Source of the DNA: Trogon surrucura
Lineage: Eukaryota; Chordata; Aves; Trogoniformes; Trogonidae
Direction of reading: 5' to 3'
Assembly (NCBI GenBank): GCA_020746105.1
Contig: CM036636.1
Coordinates: 2,046,001 to 2,110,000, forward strand
Length of the DNA: 64,000 nt
Both the position numbers and the translations under genes were made by a program. Shown here one piece after another: positions 38,209 through 49,626 of the stretch (its first letter is position 1; each line of letters opens with the position of its first letter). The notes below the pieces were generated by a model. That model had not been told where the DNA came from and searched no databases. It was given only the letters and a program-made list of their open reading frames with translations.

Positions 38209-39363
38209 ACATGTTTAAGTCTTTGAAGCAACTGGAGAAGTGAACTCTAAATGCTTTAGTCAGAGGACAGTATTTGTCTGAATCAGACCCTTTTCTTTGC
38301 AATAACACCGAGAATTTGTACTGCACCTCATATTTTAGGCGAGCAGAGCAGACCAGAGGAGCTGGAACGACTGCCAAGTCGCAGAGGAATCCTGAGTATC
38401 GGATTATAAAGTAACTCTGGTCATAATCTAATGTGAAAGTCGTTGGACTGACAATTAGGAAAGCTGCTGTTCCTGGGTCTGCTCTTGTCTAAAGGACAAT
38501 TTGAGATAATTTCAATTTCAGAGTCAGCGAGAAGCGGTTCAGTGCAAACGAACAATCTGGTGAACCTCAGCCCAGCACACACCCCGTTTTAGACGATGTG
38601 AAATTAAATGTGTGAATCTGAGTCCTGGTTAAGGAATTTCATTTGACAATGTTAACCCTGAGCTGCCATGACTCAGCTGAGAAACAGGAACTCAGCTCTG
38701 TGTGTGTGTCCTTTGTTTCTCCGTTGATGCTCTGCACGTTTCGTAGAAACCAAAACTAAAAAGCATTGCTTTGGAAGGATTCTCGGCCAGCAGGAGCATT
38801 TGCATGGATACTGTCACTGAGGTGGAAGAATAGACAGTTCAGTAGTAGCAGGCAGAAAATACCTGCTTTTTCCCTAGAACATGGAAGCAAGTTGGCTATC
38901 CTGACTACACTTTAACGCTGTTCTGGTCTCCGTTAGTGGCAACATTGCAGGTACTGTCCCTTTTGTGGGCACAGAAAAGGACAGAGCACTTTTTCAGACA
39001 CCACCTCTCCTGATTAGACAGGATTATTTGATATTAACTTTGTAATAGCTCAGGGCCTGCTTGCTCAGAGGCAGCGTTTTGTTAGGTAGATGGGAGTAAT
39101 TGCAGCTGCAGCCCAAGCAAGATCAGTGCAGGCTGCACTCATTTGGAGAAGGAGTAGCTTGCCATCCGCCAGGAATCACAGGTTTCCTGCGGAGTGGGAT
39201 CTGGTTCAAAGTACAGTAGTGCAAGTGCTAGCAATAAGGCACCAAGGCTCTGGGAGTCCTGCAGGAAAACCACTTGTGTCCTCCAGTGACTTACACCTGG
39301 GTGATTTCTGTATGTCCCCTATTAACTGCCCTCTGGCAAGAGTGCTGCGTCCCAGAACAACTC

Positions 39364-42300
39364 TCAGTTGTCATCAAAAACGCTGCTGTTTCTGTTACTG
39401 AAGCTGTTTTCCTTGACCATCACTCGGTATGAGATGCGCATGAAGGAGCCGGTGAGCAGCGTGACAAAGAGGATGAGGAGCAAAGACCAGACCCCTGGTT
39501 CAATCCCCTTGAGGAAGCTCGGTCTGTCCTGGGGGATGGTGTTGGTCAGGTTCAGCAGGTACCCGAGAGTCCAGCTGGATGCTGTGCCACCCATCTATTG
39601 AAATGAAAAGGAGGAGAGGTGAGGAGACAGTGTGGACCCCAGCTGTGTTTCTGTTGCACAGGTCCAAGGCCTCGTGTACTTTGAGACTGATCTGAGGTTT
39701 AGGCTTGAAACAGGGAGCTCTCAGTGCCCTGAGTGCACTAATAGGCCTGATTGCCCTGACCAATCTCACCTGGTCCTTCCACCCCCTCAGCCTGGGAGCT
39801 CCATTTAAGCTCTGGCCTGAGCAGCCACCTCTTCCCTGAGCTGTAGGTGTGTGCTGTTCCTTCTGCTTCTTGAGTGGTTTTCTCATGTGGTCTTAGGACT
39901 ATGATGTTAATGGTTCCGTCTCTGGCCCTGTCACCTGGTTGAATTTAAGACCTATTCTGGAGGTGGCTTGTCTGTGGCTTTCTGGGTGGACCCTGGACCT
40001 TCCTCGTTACCTTGCCTTGGTCTGATGATTGCCACGTGGCTGGCTGAGGCACGATCGCTGATGAGGCCCTGCTCAGTGAGACCGTGCCTCTGCTGGTGAG
40101 TTGTGAAGAGATCTGGGAGCAGGCTTTTGTTTCTTTTATGAAGGGGAGGCTCTGAATCAAATCCCCCTTTCCTTAGGGGCTCCAGATCCTGAAGCAGTTT
40201 CAGACCTTGTAAGCCAGTTATAAACCCTCACTAGTCTAAAGGTGATTTCAAAAAGGTAGGGCAGCATCTTTTGGCTCAGGGAATGTTATCAGCAGCTCGC
40301 CCTTAGCATCAAGCGGTGATCAAGCAACGCTTCCTTCCCTATTGGGCACGGACGCTTAAACGCAGGGTTGGTCCAGATAAGGTTTTTTGACCCATCTGTT
40401 TTTCAGTGGGGACAAGTGTAATCTCTAGTTCTCTGATGCTGGTTTTCTTGCTTATCACAATTGTGAATTTATTTTGTAAAACCATCTTGCTAGAAAAGCC
40501 TAGCTGGTTAAGGCTTGTGGGAGTGGGGACAGGCTGGCTTTACTGAAACCAGCCCTCTATCGTAACTGGAAATACCACACTGCAGGGAACTGACCTTCTT
40601 CTGGAATGACTTGTTGAAGTCAAAGGTGTAGCCCTTTGTACTGAGATGAAAGATGAAGGCAGATACAACACAGTAGTCGGCAAGTGTATCCAGGCTTGTC
40701 TGGGACTCTTTAACCAGCTGGTGCCGTTTCCAGAAGAAGATGAGGGGCGGAAAAGAGAAGAAGTAAATATTTAGTAGCTGAATTTGAGGCTTGCTATAAA
40801 CTCTCCTCTCCTGCTCTGGGACCGACCGTGGACCTGGAGGAGGCCTGTGCAGTCTGAAATCGTGGGCTGTGGTCTGGGAACCAGTGTCATCTCTTACTGC
40901 CATTGTTCCCGTGTCGTTAAAGACCAGGCAGTCCAAGAGCAGCAAGACTGGCAGCCAGGTCTCCTACAGTTGCCTTGCAGGTGAATTGGTTGGTATGAGT
41001 TTCTGCTCTCTGATGAGGTTGAGCTAGTGCTGCAGCCTTTCTCTCACTAGGAACATTAACAAGATCTTTCTCTTCTGTGCAGAAGAGAAAGCTTTAGGGA
41101 ACGGCTTATGGGCTTTGCTACCCTATTAGAAAAACCCTGTAGAAATTGTCCAGTTAGAATGTTACTGTGGATGCTCAGTCAGTGTATGTGCAAGTGAGAG
41201 TGACCTCATAAGCCACCAGCTGAGGGAAAGAACTTACAAGTTCCCCCCAGCTTGGTCTCTGTGGGCCCAGGTAAACTGGGAAAGCCTCTGGAGTTGGGGC
41301 AGATGTGTTCTTTGAACTGCAGGAGAGGAGGATCACGGGAAGGCCAAGGTGATGTACAAGAGTGAGTAGACAGCTTTTCTATTAATTCCTTAATATGCAG
41401 TAAAAGGTACTTGTGGCTTTTCATTTAATTAAGTCTGGGTATTACCTGCAGCAGCTGAGACTTAAGAGGAAGGAAAATAAGTGGAGCCTGTTTCCTCAAA
41501 GTGAAACAAAACAAACCCAAACCAGGCAAATCCAAGTTTTTACCCCAAGGGAGCCAGTAAGGTATGGCTCTGTCAGCCTGAGCCCCGTGAGCTTTTACAG
41601 CAGACTGCTCCTTGTTTCCCACTCTCTGTGCACACTTATTTCACAGTTACCTCTTTGATGGACATCCCACAAAGCTTGTTGACTGCCTGACCCAAGTCAG
41701 GAGCGGGTACAGTTTCTCTCATGAAGTCCATGGCCTCAGAAATCACCTACAAAAGTAGCAGGCACAATCATCGGGTTGGACTGCGCTCTGTACCCTTGTG
41801 TTGCACGCAGTGTCTGCAGGAAAGGGAGCGGCAGCAGCTGTGGCGTGCATTGCCAGGGTGCTGGAGGTGGAAACCCTTTTCTAGGGGAAGCTTGCACGCA
41901 GCAAGACTAGTCCTTATGCTCCTTGGCACCACATCCATGGGAGGCTCTCTGGAGCAGGGAACTGAGGGAAATCTGTAATTCCTCCTTCTGAAATGCACTC
42001 AGTTTGTCTTGGGATCTTGAGCTGGCCCTGGTTTAACAACCCAGTGACTTTGGACACTATATCCACGCCAGAGCACTGCCTCTCTTGGCTAGCAGAGAGC
42101 ACAGTGTTGCTGTTCCCACTGTATTTATGATCAAACTGGACCCATTTCATGAGATGTCCATACTAGTCACCCACCGCACTGCAGAGGAGGACTCACCAGA
42201 AACCTTGTCTGGAGGGGCTTGAAGACGCTGCTGAGAGAATGCTCAAAGAAGCTGCAGGAAGAGGAAGAGTTGAGCAGGCTTTGGACAAGACTCATGCAGG

Positions 42301-45300
42301 CAGTGGGATCGCTGGAACCGGTGATGTTGAAGACCTCATCAGGTCCAGGGATGCCCAATGAGTCATTGGTGAGAGCACAGGGCCCAGCGTGCACTGATTG
42401 CCACCGCACTTGCCGGGAGTAGGTGAGGGGCCAGCAGGGATTAGACACAGTTTTAGCACTTCTCTGATCCTAGAGGCAAAATAAAGACAGAGGCAGCAGG
42501 AGAGGAGATTGGCATCCTAGGGTTTCACCTAAGAAGTCCTGATGTAGCACAATGAAGAACTGTGATTTCAGTGACACCACAATGTCATGATCGAGCAGGC
42601 AGGCTGCACAAGGTTTGCCCACTCTCATCTCAGCTACTCAGCTGCAAGGCCCAGACTGGTGCAGCAGGCTCCCAGCTCCTGCAGAGCCTGCGTGTTGGAA
42701 ACTCTTCAGTGGGTGCCCCTGTGTCTGCTTGGGGGGCATTGATTCGGGCATAGAGACTAGTTTACAAATGCACTGGGCATTTTTAGATATATGCAAACAC
42801 CCTCTATTAAAGACAGTGATTGACATTTTGCCCGTGAGAAGCTACACCTTGTGCAACTGTCGTTTAGTAATATTGTGTCCAGGAACCTTGCAAATGCCCT
42901 CCTGGCAGATACTCACTTTAATGAGGATGGAGAGCAGCCTGTTGCGGAGCTGGTCCGTGCCATGGCAGGGGCAGCGACGAGTGTACACCTTGTGTGTCTG
43001 TCCGTACAGCTGCAGCCTCACTCCTTTTGGTGCCTGGTTCTCTTCCACCTTGGAAGTGAGCTGTGCTGAGGTTCCTCCCACAGACAGGACTCCTGCCATT
43101 CCTTTCTCGGATGGGACCAACTGTCCTCTCCAGTCATACTGACCCAAAAAAACCCAGAGAGGTCAGTTCTTAAGGTTTCTGTGTCTGGGTCGCAGGTAGA
43201 TGCAAGCACCAGTGTGCAGAGAGAGAAAGCAACTTTCTGATGCAGTACAGCCCAACTTTTTTCTTCCCCCCACAGGATATAAGGATGTTTAACTGGTGGC
43301 TTTGGACATAACAGAGGAGCTGTGGTATAGACACTCTCATCTGTGCAGAGAGCTCCTTGTGGCCAGCAGGAGGACTCGCCATCCTGGAAGGCTGTTTGTG
43401 GCAGTGGACTTGGAAGGTAGGAGCAGGGAAGAGAGTGGGGAGGTGGGGAGCGGGAGGAAGGTTTCCGGGTGGGCAGATATAGGGTTCGTATGCTGCCTTG
43501 ATGCTAAGGTGATCCTCCTATCAGAAGAACCCTGTGGTTTCATCTCCTGCAGACTTGCAGAAGTGATTGTGGCAATGCTGAAGTTAGTAGTACAAGCAGG
43601 GAAGTTTAGGTGCAAGTGCTCTGTCCCTGGCTGGGGGAGGCTGTGTTGCTATCAGCAGGGCTAGTAATTCCCTAACCAGTGCATGCTTGCTGCTTGTTGT
43701 CAGAACTGCCTTTCAGTGGACTGAATAACTCGGTCTAACTCACCTTTCTCTTGCTCTTCGAGTTCTTCGTGAGACCCTTTGGCTTGAGAAGCCATAGGTA
43801 GAACAAGGAAACTTAAATGTGTTCTTTTTGCACAGCAAATGCCTTCTGAATACAGACTGGGCCGCTGTGCTGGGGACACCAGCTGTTCTCTTACTAGCAC
43901 CTCAGTGAGAGGAAATTTTGCTCTGGCAATGAAACTCTTTGCTTCTCTGTCCCACATCCACAGGATGTCCCGTGGGACAGCTCGTCCCCAGTGCCAGTCC
44001 CACAGCACCCCACAGACAGCAGCAGTGCCTGTCAGACAGCGGTGCTGAGCTACATCTCCAGGGACTTAGAGCAGTGGAGGTCTTGTTGACACCCCAGGGC
44101 CAGCCTACATAAGGTCATCTGTGTGAGCATCCTGGATGTGTTGTCCAGAAAGCCTCACATCTGTTAGGGCAACTGCAGGAACATGTCCATGGAAGGTCCT
44201 TCAACTTAGTTATAACCATATCACATTATGTTCCCCAACCAGCTGGCGTTGGATGTAACCTGCCTCCACTGAAAGGCAGCAGAAGTTGTTCTTATGTGCT
44301 GTTTAAAATACAGGGCTTTAGTGAACCCTGCACGTGTGACTGCTCGCTAATGGGAGTTGCTCAGCTCAGTGTTGTACTCCCCAGGCAGAACCATCCTTTA
44401 CCTTGAAGAAGTTCTCCAGGACATAGTTAACGGCAACCCAGTTGAATGCTTCCTTTTCTGGACTGGACAGGAACTGTGCCCTCTGAAAATCAAAGGGGGA
44501 TGACTTCAGGGCTGTAGTCAGGGCTGCAAGGAGACTGTCAGAGAGGATAGGATGGGCGAGGCTAAACAGGAAAAAAAAAAAAGGCACATTTGTTTTTACA
44601 GGACCCTGCAGTGTAGGAGCAGCCTGCAGTGAGGACACGGCTGCAGGGCCTCTGCTGTGCTCCCAGCTTTGGGCAGTAGCACAAAGACAATGACAATCCC
44701 ACTCCTGCTGCTACTTCCCTCTCCCCCTGCATGGCCCCGAGGGCAAGAACAGCAGAGGGATGATTTGAGTGATTGTGCCACCATTCAGGAATTTGGGAGT
44801 TTAGTACTTTCTGCCACAGAGGGAATCCTGTGGCCTTGTCTCACTGACCTGTCCCCTGCAGACCTTCCTTTTCCCCAGTGTCTAAAAGGAGATAAATGCC
44901 CCAGTAATGAGGTGACTGAGAAGAGAGTCCACAAGTCCACAAGTGTGTATGATACGGTGGGTCTTGTCACCACTGTTCCCAGCCGGATGGCAAGAAGCTC
45001 CCCTGCAAGCCCATGTGGGTTGTCACAGAAACTGAAAACACTTTAGCTTCCAGACTGAGAGGTGATTTCCCAAGCAATAATTGTGAAGCCTTAATTGTGA
45101 AGGAGACTTTACAGAGACCAGGAGCAGTAGCAAGACTGTCATCCTCATGGCTGCTTGGGTGGACAGTACGGAGACACAGCCATGCTGTACTCCCCTCGAG
45201 TACATCGGCACCTGAAGAAGGTTTACCTGACCAGCAGATTAGGGATGAAACACACTGCAGAGCAGGGTGAGATGCATTTACAGAATGATCCACATGACGT

Positions 45301-48300
45301 GTGCTGGTCTCTGGGTGTGGGTTTGCAACATTCACTCACTTCAGCTGCCCCATGCTGGGGGTTGCTCCCAAGTAGATGGGGGTTTGGCTGTGCTGCTCTG
45401 CTGGGATCTCTTTCTGGGCCCAGTTCAAACATGACTCCAAGCTCTTCTCTATTTTCTGAGGAGAATCTGAGTCGCTGGAGACTCCCAGACCTGAGGACCA
45501 GGGGAAAGAGTGAAATTTTCTAAGGAAAGGTATGAGAGAAGCGTGAGAGCTGTTACCCAGGAGGTTGCTGTTCTAGGGCACGTTAAAGACAGGACCTGTC
45601 ACAGATGAAACAAAGGAGTTCCTCCAGGTAGCCATCGTGCTGAAGTATGGTACCGGTAGCAAAACACATGGCTTGTAAATCCCAAATCACACTAGGAGAA
45701 CCCTAGCTCTGCTGCTGAGACATCCCATAAATGACCATGTGTCAGCAACATGACCGCTGCAACAGCTGAGGCTGTCTCAGCCCACAAAGGAAGAAATGTG
45801 GCTTTGGCTGCTATAGAAGATAAGCAAAAGGACACACTGCCATGCAGACAGAGCTGAGGCTGACGTGTCACCCCTCTCCTGCAGCCACTTCCTCTTGTGT
45901 TGGTGGAGGTCGCTTCTGAACCCTGTGTCTGCAAGTAAGACACTCCTGCTTTAGAGGAAGCTGGCTCTGTGTGGAGAGAAGCTGTGTACAGGCTTTGACT
46001 CATCTTTCCAGCAAGACTCAATGGGGTCTTAAATGCTGGTTTTGACCTACTACCCAGAACCAGCCTCACTTCCCCATCCTCTGGCTCACTCACCTTCCTG
46101 GCTGTGACTCCCTCACCACGTGCTTTGCTCCCTGGGCCCTGTATAGAGCTGAGCTGCAGCTTGCCTACAGGTACTCCGAGGCTGTGACCCCACTGCCATG
46201 CAGACAGAGGACTACTCACATCTGTTTGAGAGACCTGCCCGGACCTCTTGCTGCTGCTGCTGCCAAACTGCTGCAACATTTTTAACACAGCCAGTGCATA
46301 TGGCTGCGGTCAAGGGGCATGAACAAGGTTTTTAGGGAGCTTTTATTGCATTTTCTGTGTGTGGTTTCTATTGCCTATGGTCTGCAAGGGCATAAATCCT
46401 TTTCCCTTGTTGTGCAGCTGCCCTCCCACAGCATGCTGCTACTGACAGTTCAGGGTTTCCCAGCATCCTGCTATAATCAGGCTTCAACATCAAAGCAAGA
46501 TTGAGAGATAGAGAAGGAAAACCACAAGCATTGGTGCGTTAAACCCTTTCAGCTGGCTTTGCCAGGGCCAAACTGATTCAGACTAGTGAGGAAGACCCAT
46601 GCATTCTCCAAAATGTGACACCTAAAACCAAGCTGAACTCAGTCTTGTGCTGCTAAATCCCACACAGAGGCTTTGGAGTCTTTGCACCTCTCTTGTCCTG
46701 GAGCCACATCACTTGCTGCCCAGAGCACAATCAGGAGGAGGCAGAAGATATCAGGAGTCACCATGCAGCCAAATTTGTCTTCATTTGCTGTTCACTGTTT
46801 CATCTGTGCAAGAAGCTCGGTGCCCTTGGCTCTGCCACTGATCCATGTGGACGTCAGGATGAGCCCCATCCCCTCTGTGTGCTTCCCTGCCTGCAGCAGG
46901 CCAAAAAACCTGTCCCCTGCTACTGCCAAGTGCTCTGACATCCATCTGTGTATGGCTAAATCTGCCCGTGTTGAGAAGAGTCATGCTGAAAATAAGCAGC
47001 TTGTGCTTCACTATCACCACTTGTTCAGTGTACAGCTAGATAATGTCGTGGTAGTGTTGGGTTGAAGGTTGGACTACATGATCTTAGAGGTCTTTTCCAG
47101 CCTTCATGATTCTGTGATACAGGAGCCAAGGAAATTGCAGCAACAGCCCATGCACAGATCTCTGGGTTTCCATGCATCCCGTGCTAGTCCCGCAGACCAC
47201 CGAACTTGAACTGAGCACCTTACCTTGCACTGGACAGGAGCTGCATTCTCTAATCACCCCGGTCTTGTTTGCCTTGGTGGTGGTCCACTGGTAGATGAAC
47301 AGGATGGTGTGGGATGGGCCAGCATCCAGAACAAGGCTGTACTGGAAAACCCCAAAAACATTCCAGATAACCACTATGGAGTGCATACTGCTTTGTTAGT
47401 GTGGGGTTACTCAGCACTACGTGGGTATTCTGGGTAACCCATGGGCCTGCACTGCAGGATTGGAGTTAGCTTTTTGCATTCAAAGAAAGGGTGAGGCCAG
47501 CTGATGATGTGGATTTGCAAGGAACCATATTTCTGAATATACATGAGGAGCAGCAAGAGCGGAGAGACACCCTGAAATATATCACGCCTACAGTGGCATT
47601 CTCTACAGCTGTTCCTGAAATCATCTAGAGAGCTTCAACTGAGAGCTGAGCCACCCGGAGCTCAGGAAAAACAGGTCCTAAAGCAGTGGGAGATAGCACT
47701 ATACCGGCTCTTGACTGATTCTGAGACTCAAAGTGCTGCTGGATTGGTTTTGCTAAGGCTTTTGCGCAGGAATCGGAGAACCGCGGCTTGCTTCTACTTC
47801 TGAGGAACCAGACTCCCCCATCTGTTTGATGCCCCAATGCGGAGCTGGTGTGACCTGGGCTGGGTTTGCCCTGATGTGTGTCAGACCCAAAGGAGCTGCA
47901 GCATGCAGGGACCAACCAGCACATACGCTGGCCGACACAGCAGCCCCACAGAGACCCAGGTAATGTCTTGGCAGAAACAGCGGCAGCAAACATGAGATTT
48001 CTCAATAGTTTGTCCACTGAGAGTTCTCCTTTGCCCAGCAGTGAGGCTGAGGGCTTTCCCAGTGTCTTTGCAGCCCAGTGTCTGGTCTATTTGCTGCTGA
48101 TGGAGCCTTGCTGAGCTGCATCTCCAGTGTGAGAGTTAGGAAATGAGAGGCCACTGGGGTACCCTGCAGCACAGCTCTGTGGTTGTCTCCACGCTGAAAA
48201 TAGCCCCAGTGCTAGCCCAGGGTCTGTTCCTCTACCTGCTATTACGTGGCCTCAAACTGGGACATCTACACAGGCAGGAAAGAAACTTGTGAGATCTGGG

Positions 48301-49626
48301 AGGTGTGTGGTAGCTCATGGTCTAAGCTGTGTCTTGCACAGAAATAGCTGTAGCTGTGACTGAGTGGGAGGAGAAACCTGCTGAGAAATTGATGTTAGTA
48401 CAGTCAGAAGGATTTTAGCACAAGACAGAGCCTGGCTGCAGCCTCCAAATGAAGCTGGCTGCCTGCTGCCTTCCTGGGAGCTCCCAGCTCTGGCCAGGAG
48501 CTGGTGAGACTGGAGCTTGCAGAAATGCGGAAGGAGAATGGAGCTCCCTGCCCGAGCCTGCTGGCATCCCACATGAGTGACAGCTCGTATTTCTCGCAGG
48601 GACATGTTGGCTGCCACATAAGAGGAAGAAACGAATGGTATTGGTGGAGAAACCTGGATTTTTTTTATTCCTCCTTCACAAAATGAGGGGCTGCTGCTGG
48701 GAGCACAAGGGAAGAAAAGGGATCACCGCATTTCTGCCTCAGCTCAACACCAAGGAAGGACAGAGCGTGGAGAAATAAGGGTTATTTTTTTAATCAAATT
48801 TTGCTTTTGAGAGGAGTCTGAAGGAGGGGGTAGTATCTCTAAACATGCAGGTTAACCTACTTCTGTTTGATTAAACCACAGCATGCCACTGATCTCACCT
48901 CAGCAGTGGGTGCATCAAGAGACAGAGCGGATGGGCATTAACCCCCTGGTCACCGGGCAGATCTGACTCTACCGCATAGAGCAGGTTGGCTCTTCGGTTA
49001 AAATCGAGAAAGGACAGAAGAAGAGAAGGCATGGAAGATAATGTTGTTGAGGTTTTTAAGACAGAAGCAGCAGTTTAGAGCCAGATTCCTACTGACTTTT
49101 AAGAAGGACCTCACTCTTTCCCCCCCCCGACACCACTGGTCCCTTGCTGCTCTGGGGTAGCTCCTGGCGTGGGCTGCCTCTCCTCAGCCTGCAGTGAGCT
49201 TCTCTGCTCATCCAGCCTGTGTTACCCTGACCAGCCAAAAGCATTGGCTTGTTTTCGGTTTGAAAAGCTACAGCGTGTTGAAGGATGCCACCCTGTCCTC
49301 GCAGGTTCTAGTCCCCTTCTCCGTTCATTGTTTTGGGCTAATAAATAACCTGGTAGCGCAATGAATGTAAAAAGCAACAAAACGCACCAGTTCAAAATGC
49401 CCAGCTTGCACAAGGAAACAGGCAGGTTCTCCTGAAGAAGCAGAAGGTCCTCTGCTTATTGCCCCGCTTGACTCCCAGCTTGGCCACCCCTCGGGCAGGC
49501 GGACGCCCTTACCTTGGTCCTGAGAGGGGTGACGGGCACATCTTTAGTGGAGACGCAAAGCAGCACGATGCCCGTCAGTCCCGCTATGATCACCAGCCAG
49601 GGGGGAAGGAGCTCGCGCCAAGACAT
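39364..49626 (-). CDS. ENTPD2: ENTPD2-like ecto-NTPDase, intact frame but degenerate catalytic regions
   Basis: Nine minus-strand exons with GT-AG borders and exact phases: 49626-49513, 47341-47224, 45490-45340, 44561-44402, 43138-42917, 42469-42197, 41746-41651, 40717-40595 and 39594-39364. They total 1488 nt, or 495 aa, the length I recall for human NTPDase2. Topology is typical: an N-terminal membrane anchor (WLVIIAGLTGIVLLCV, after MSWRELLPP), an ectodomain with several N-glycosylation sequons, and a C-terminal anchor (VWSLLLILFVTLLTG). NTPDase2 hydrolyses extracellular ATP using five apyrase conserved regions, but here all are altered: DAGPSHT for DAGSSHT (44-50), YLGATPSM for YLGATAGM (117-124), LSSPEKEAF for LSGQEEGVF with Lys164 at the catalytic Glu165 position, SVGGTSAQ for DLGGASTQ with Ser200 at Asp201, and ACR5 lacking the GxFxAFS block. 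Probably a pseudoenzyme. An ENTPD8 relationship is less likely, because LLPPW and the exon 5 pattern follow ENTPD2. Confidence 0.85.
41066..41091. repeat. Short perfect hairpin in ENTPD2-like intron
   Basis: 11-bp arms ctttctcttct / agaagagaaag flank a 4-nt loop (gtgc), between the exons at 40595-40717 and 41651-41746. It may be chance in purine/pyrimidine-biased sequence. Confidence 0.6.
45491..47223 (-). other. ENTPD2-like intron 2
   Basis: Intron between exon 2 (ACR1) and exon 3 (ACR2). It carries a CR1 tail on the plus strand at 47040-47119. A 198-codon minus-strand frame (45692-46288) shows no domain and breaks no family pattern, so I do not call it. Confidence 0.5.
47040..47119 (+). 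repeat. CR1-type 3' tail
   Basis: 'gtgttgggttgaaggttgga', 'gatcttagaggtcttttcca' and 'ttcatgattctgtgata' make the terminal block of a CR1 element, ending in the typical ATTCTGTGAT motif. Antisense to the host ENTPD2-like gene. Confidence 0.75.
47342..49512 (-). other. ENTPD2-like intron 1
   Basis: Largest intron of the gene (2.17 kb), between the signal-anchor exon and the ACR1 exon. The donor at 49512 reads gtaagg and the acceptor reads ttttccag. I recognise no exon or repeat family inside. Confidence 0.5.

Larger units (their letters stand above)
30601..39363. other. About 9 kb intergenic region, no gene recognised
   Basis: Between the TUBB4B upstream CpG island and the end of the ENTPD2-like gene. 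I found no exon with recognisable protein similarity, no tRNA and no long convincing frame; the longest (34794-35318 plus, 174 codons) has no domain. Contents noted: a CR1 fragment near 35531-35690, an AT-rich segment at 37820-38110, and a 24-bp direct repeat at 38154-38208. The 3'UTR of the minus-strand ENTPD2-like gene must start at 39363 and extend left, but I saw no AATAAA close by. Confidence 0.5.

Noticed and set aside
45692..46288. 198-codon minus-strand frame in ENTPD2-like intron 2
   Set aside because: Not needed for the ENTPD2-like protein, whose exon 2 to exon 3 junction keeps phase without it; no domain seen.
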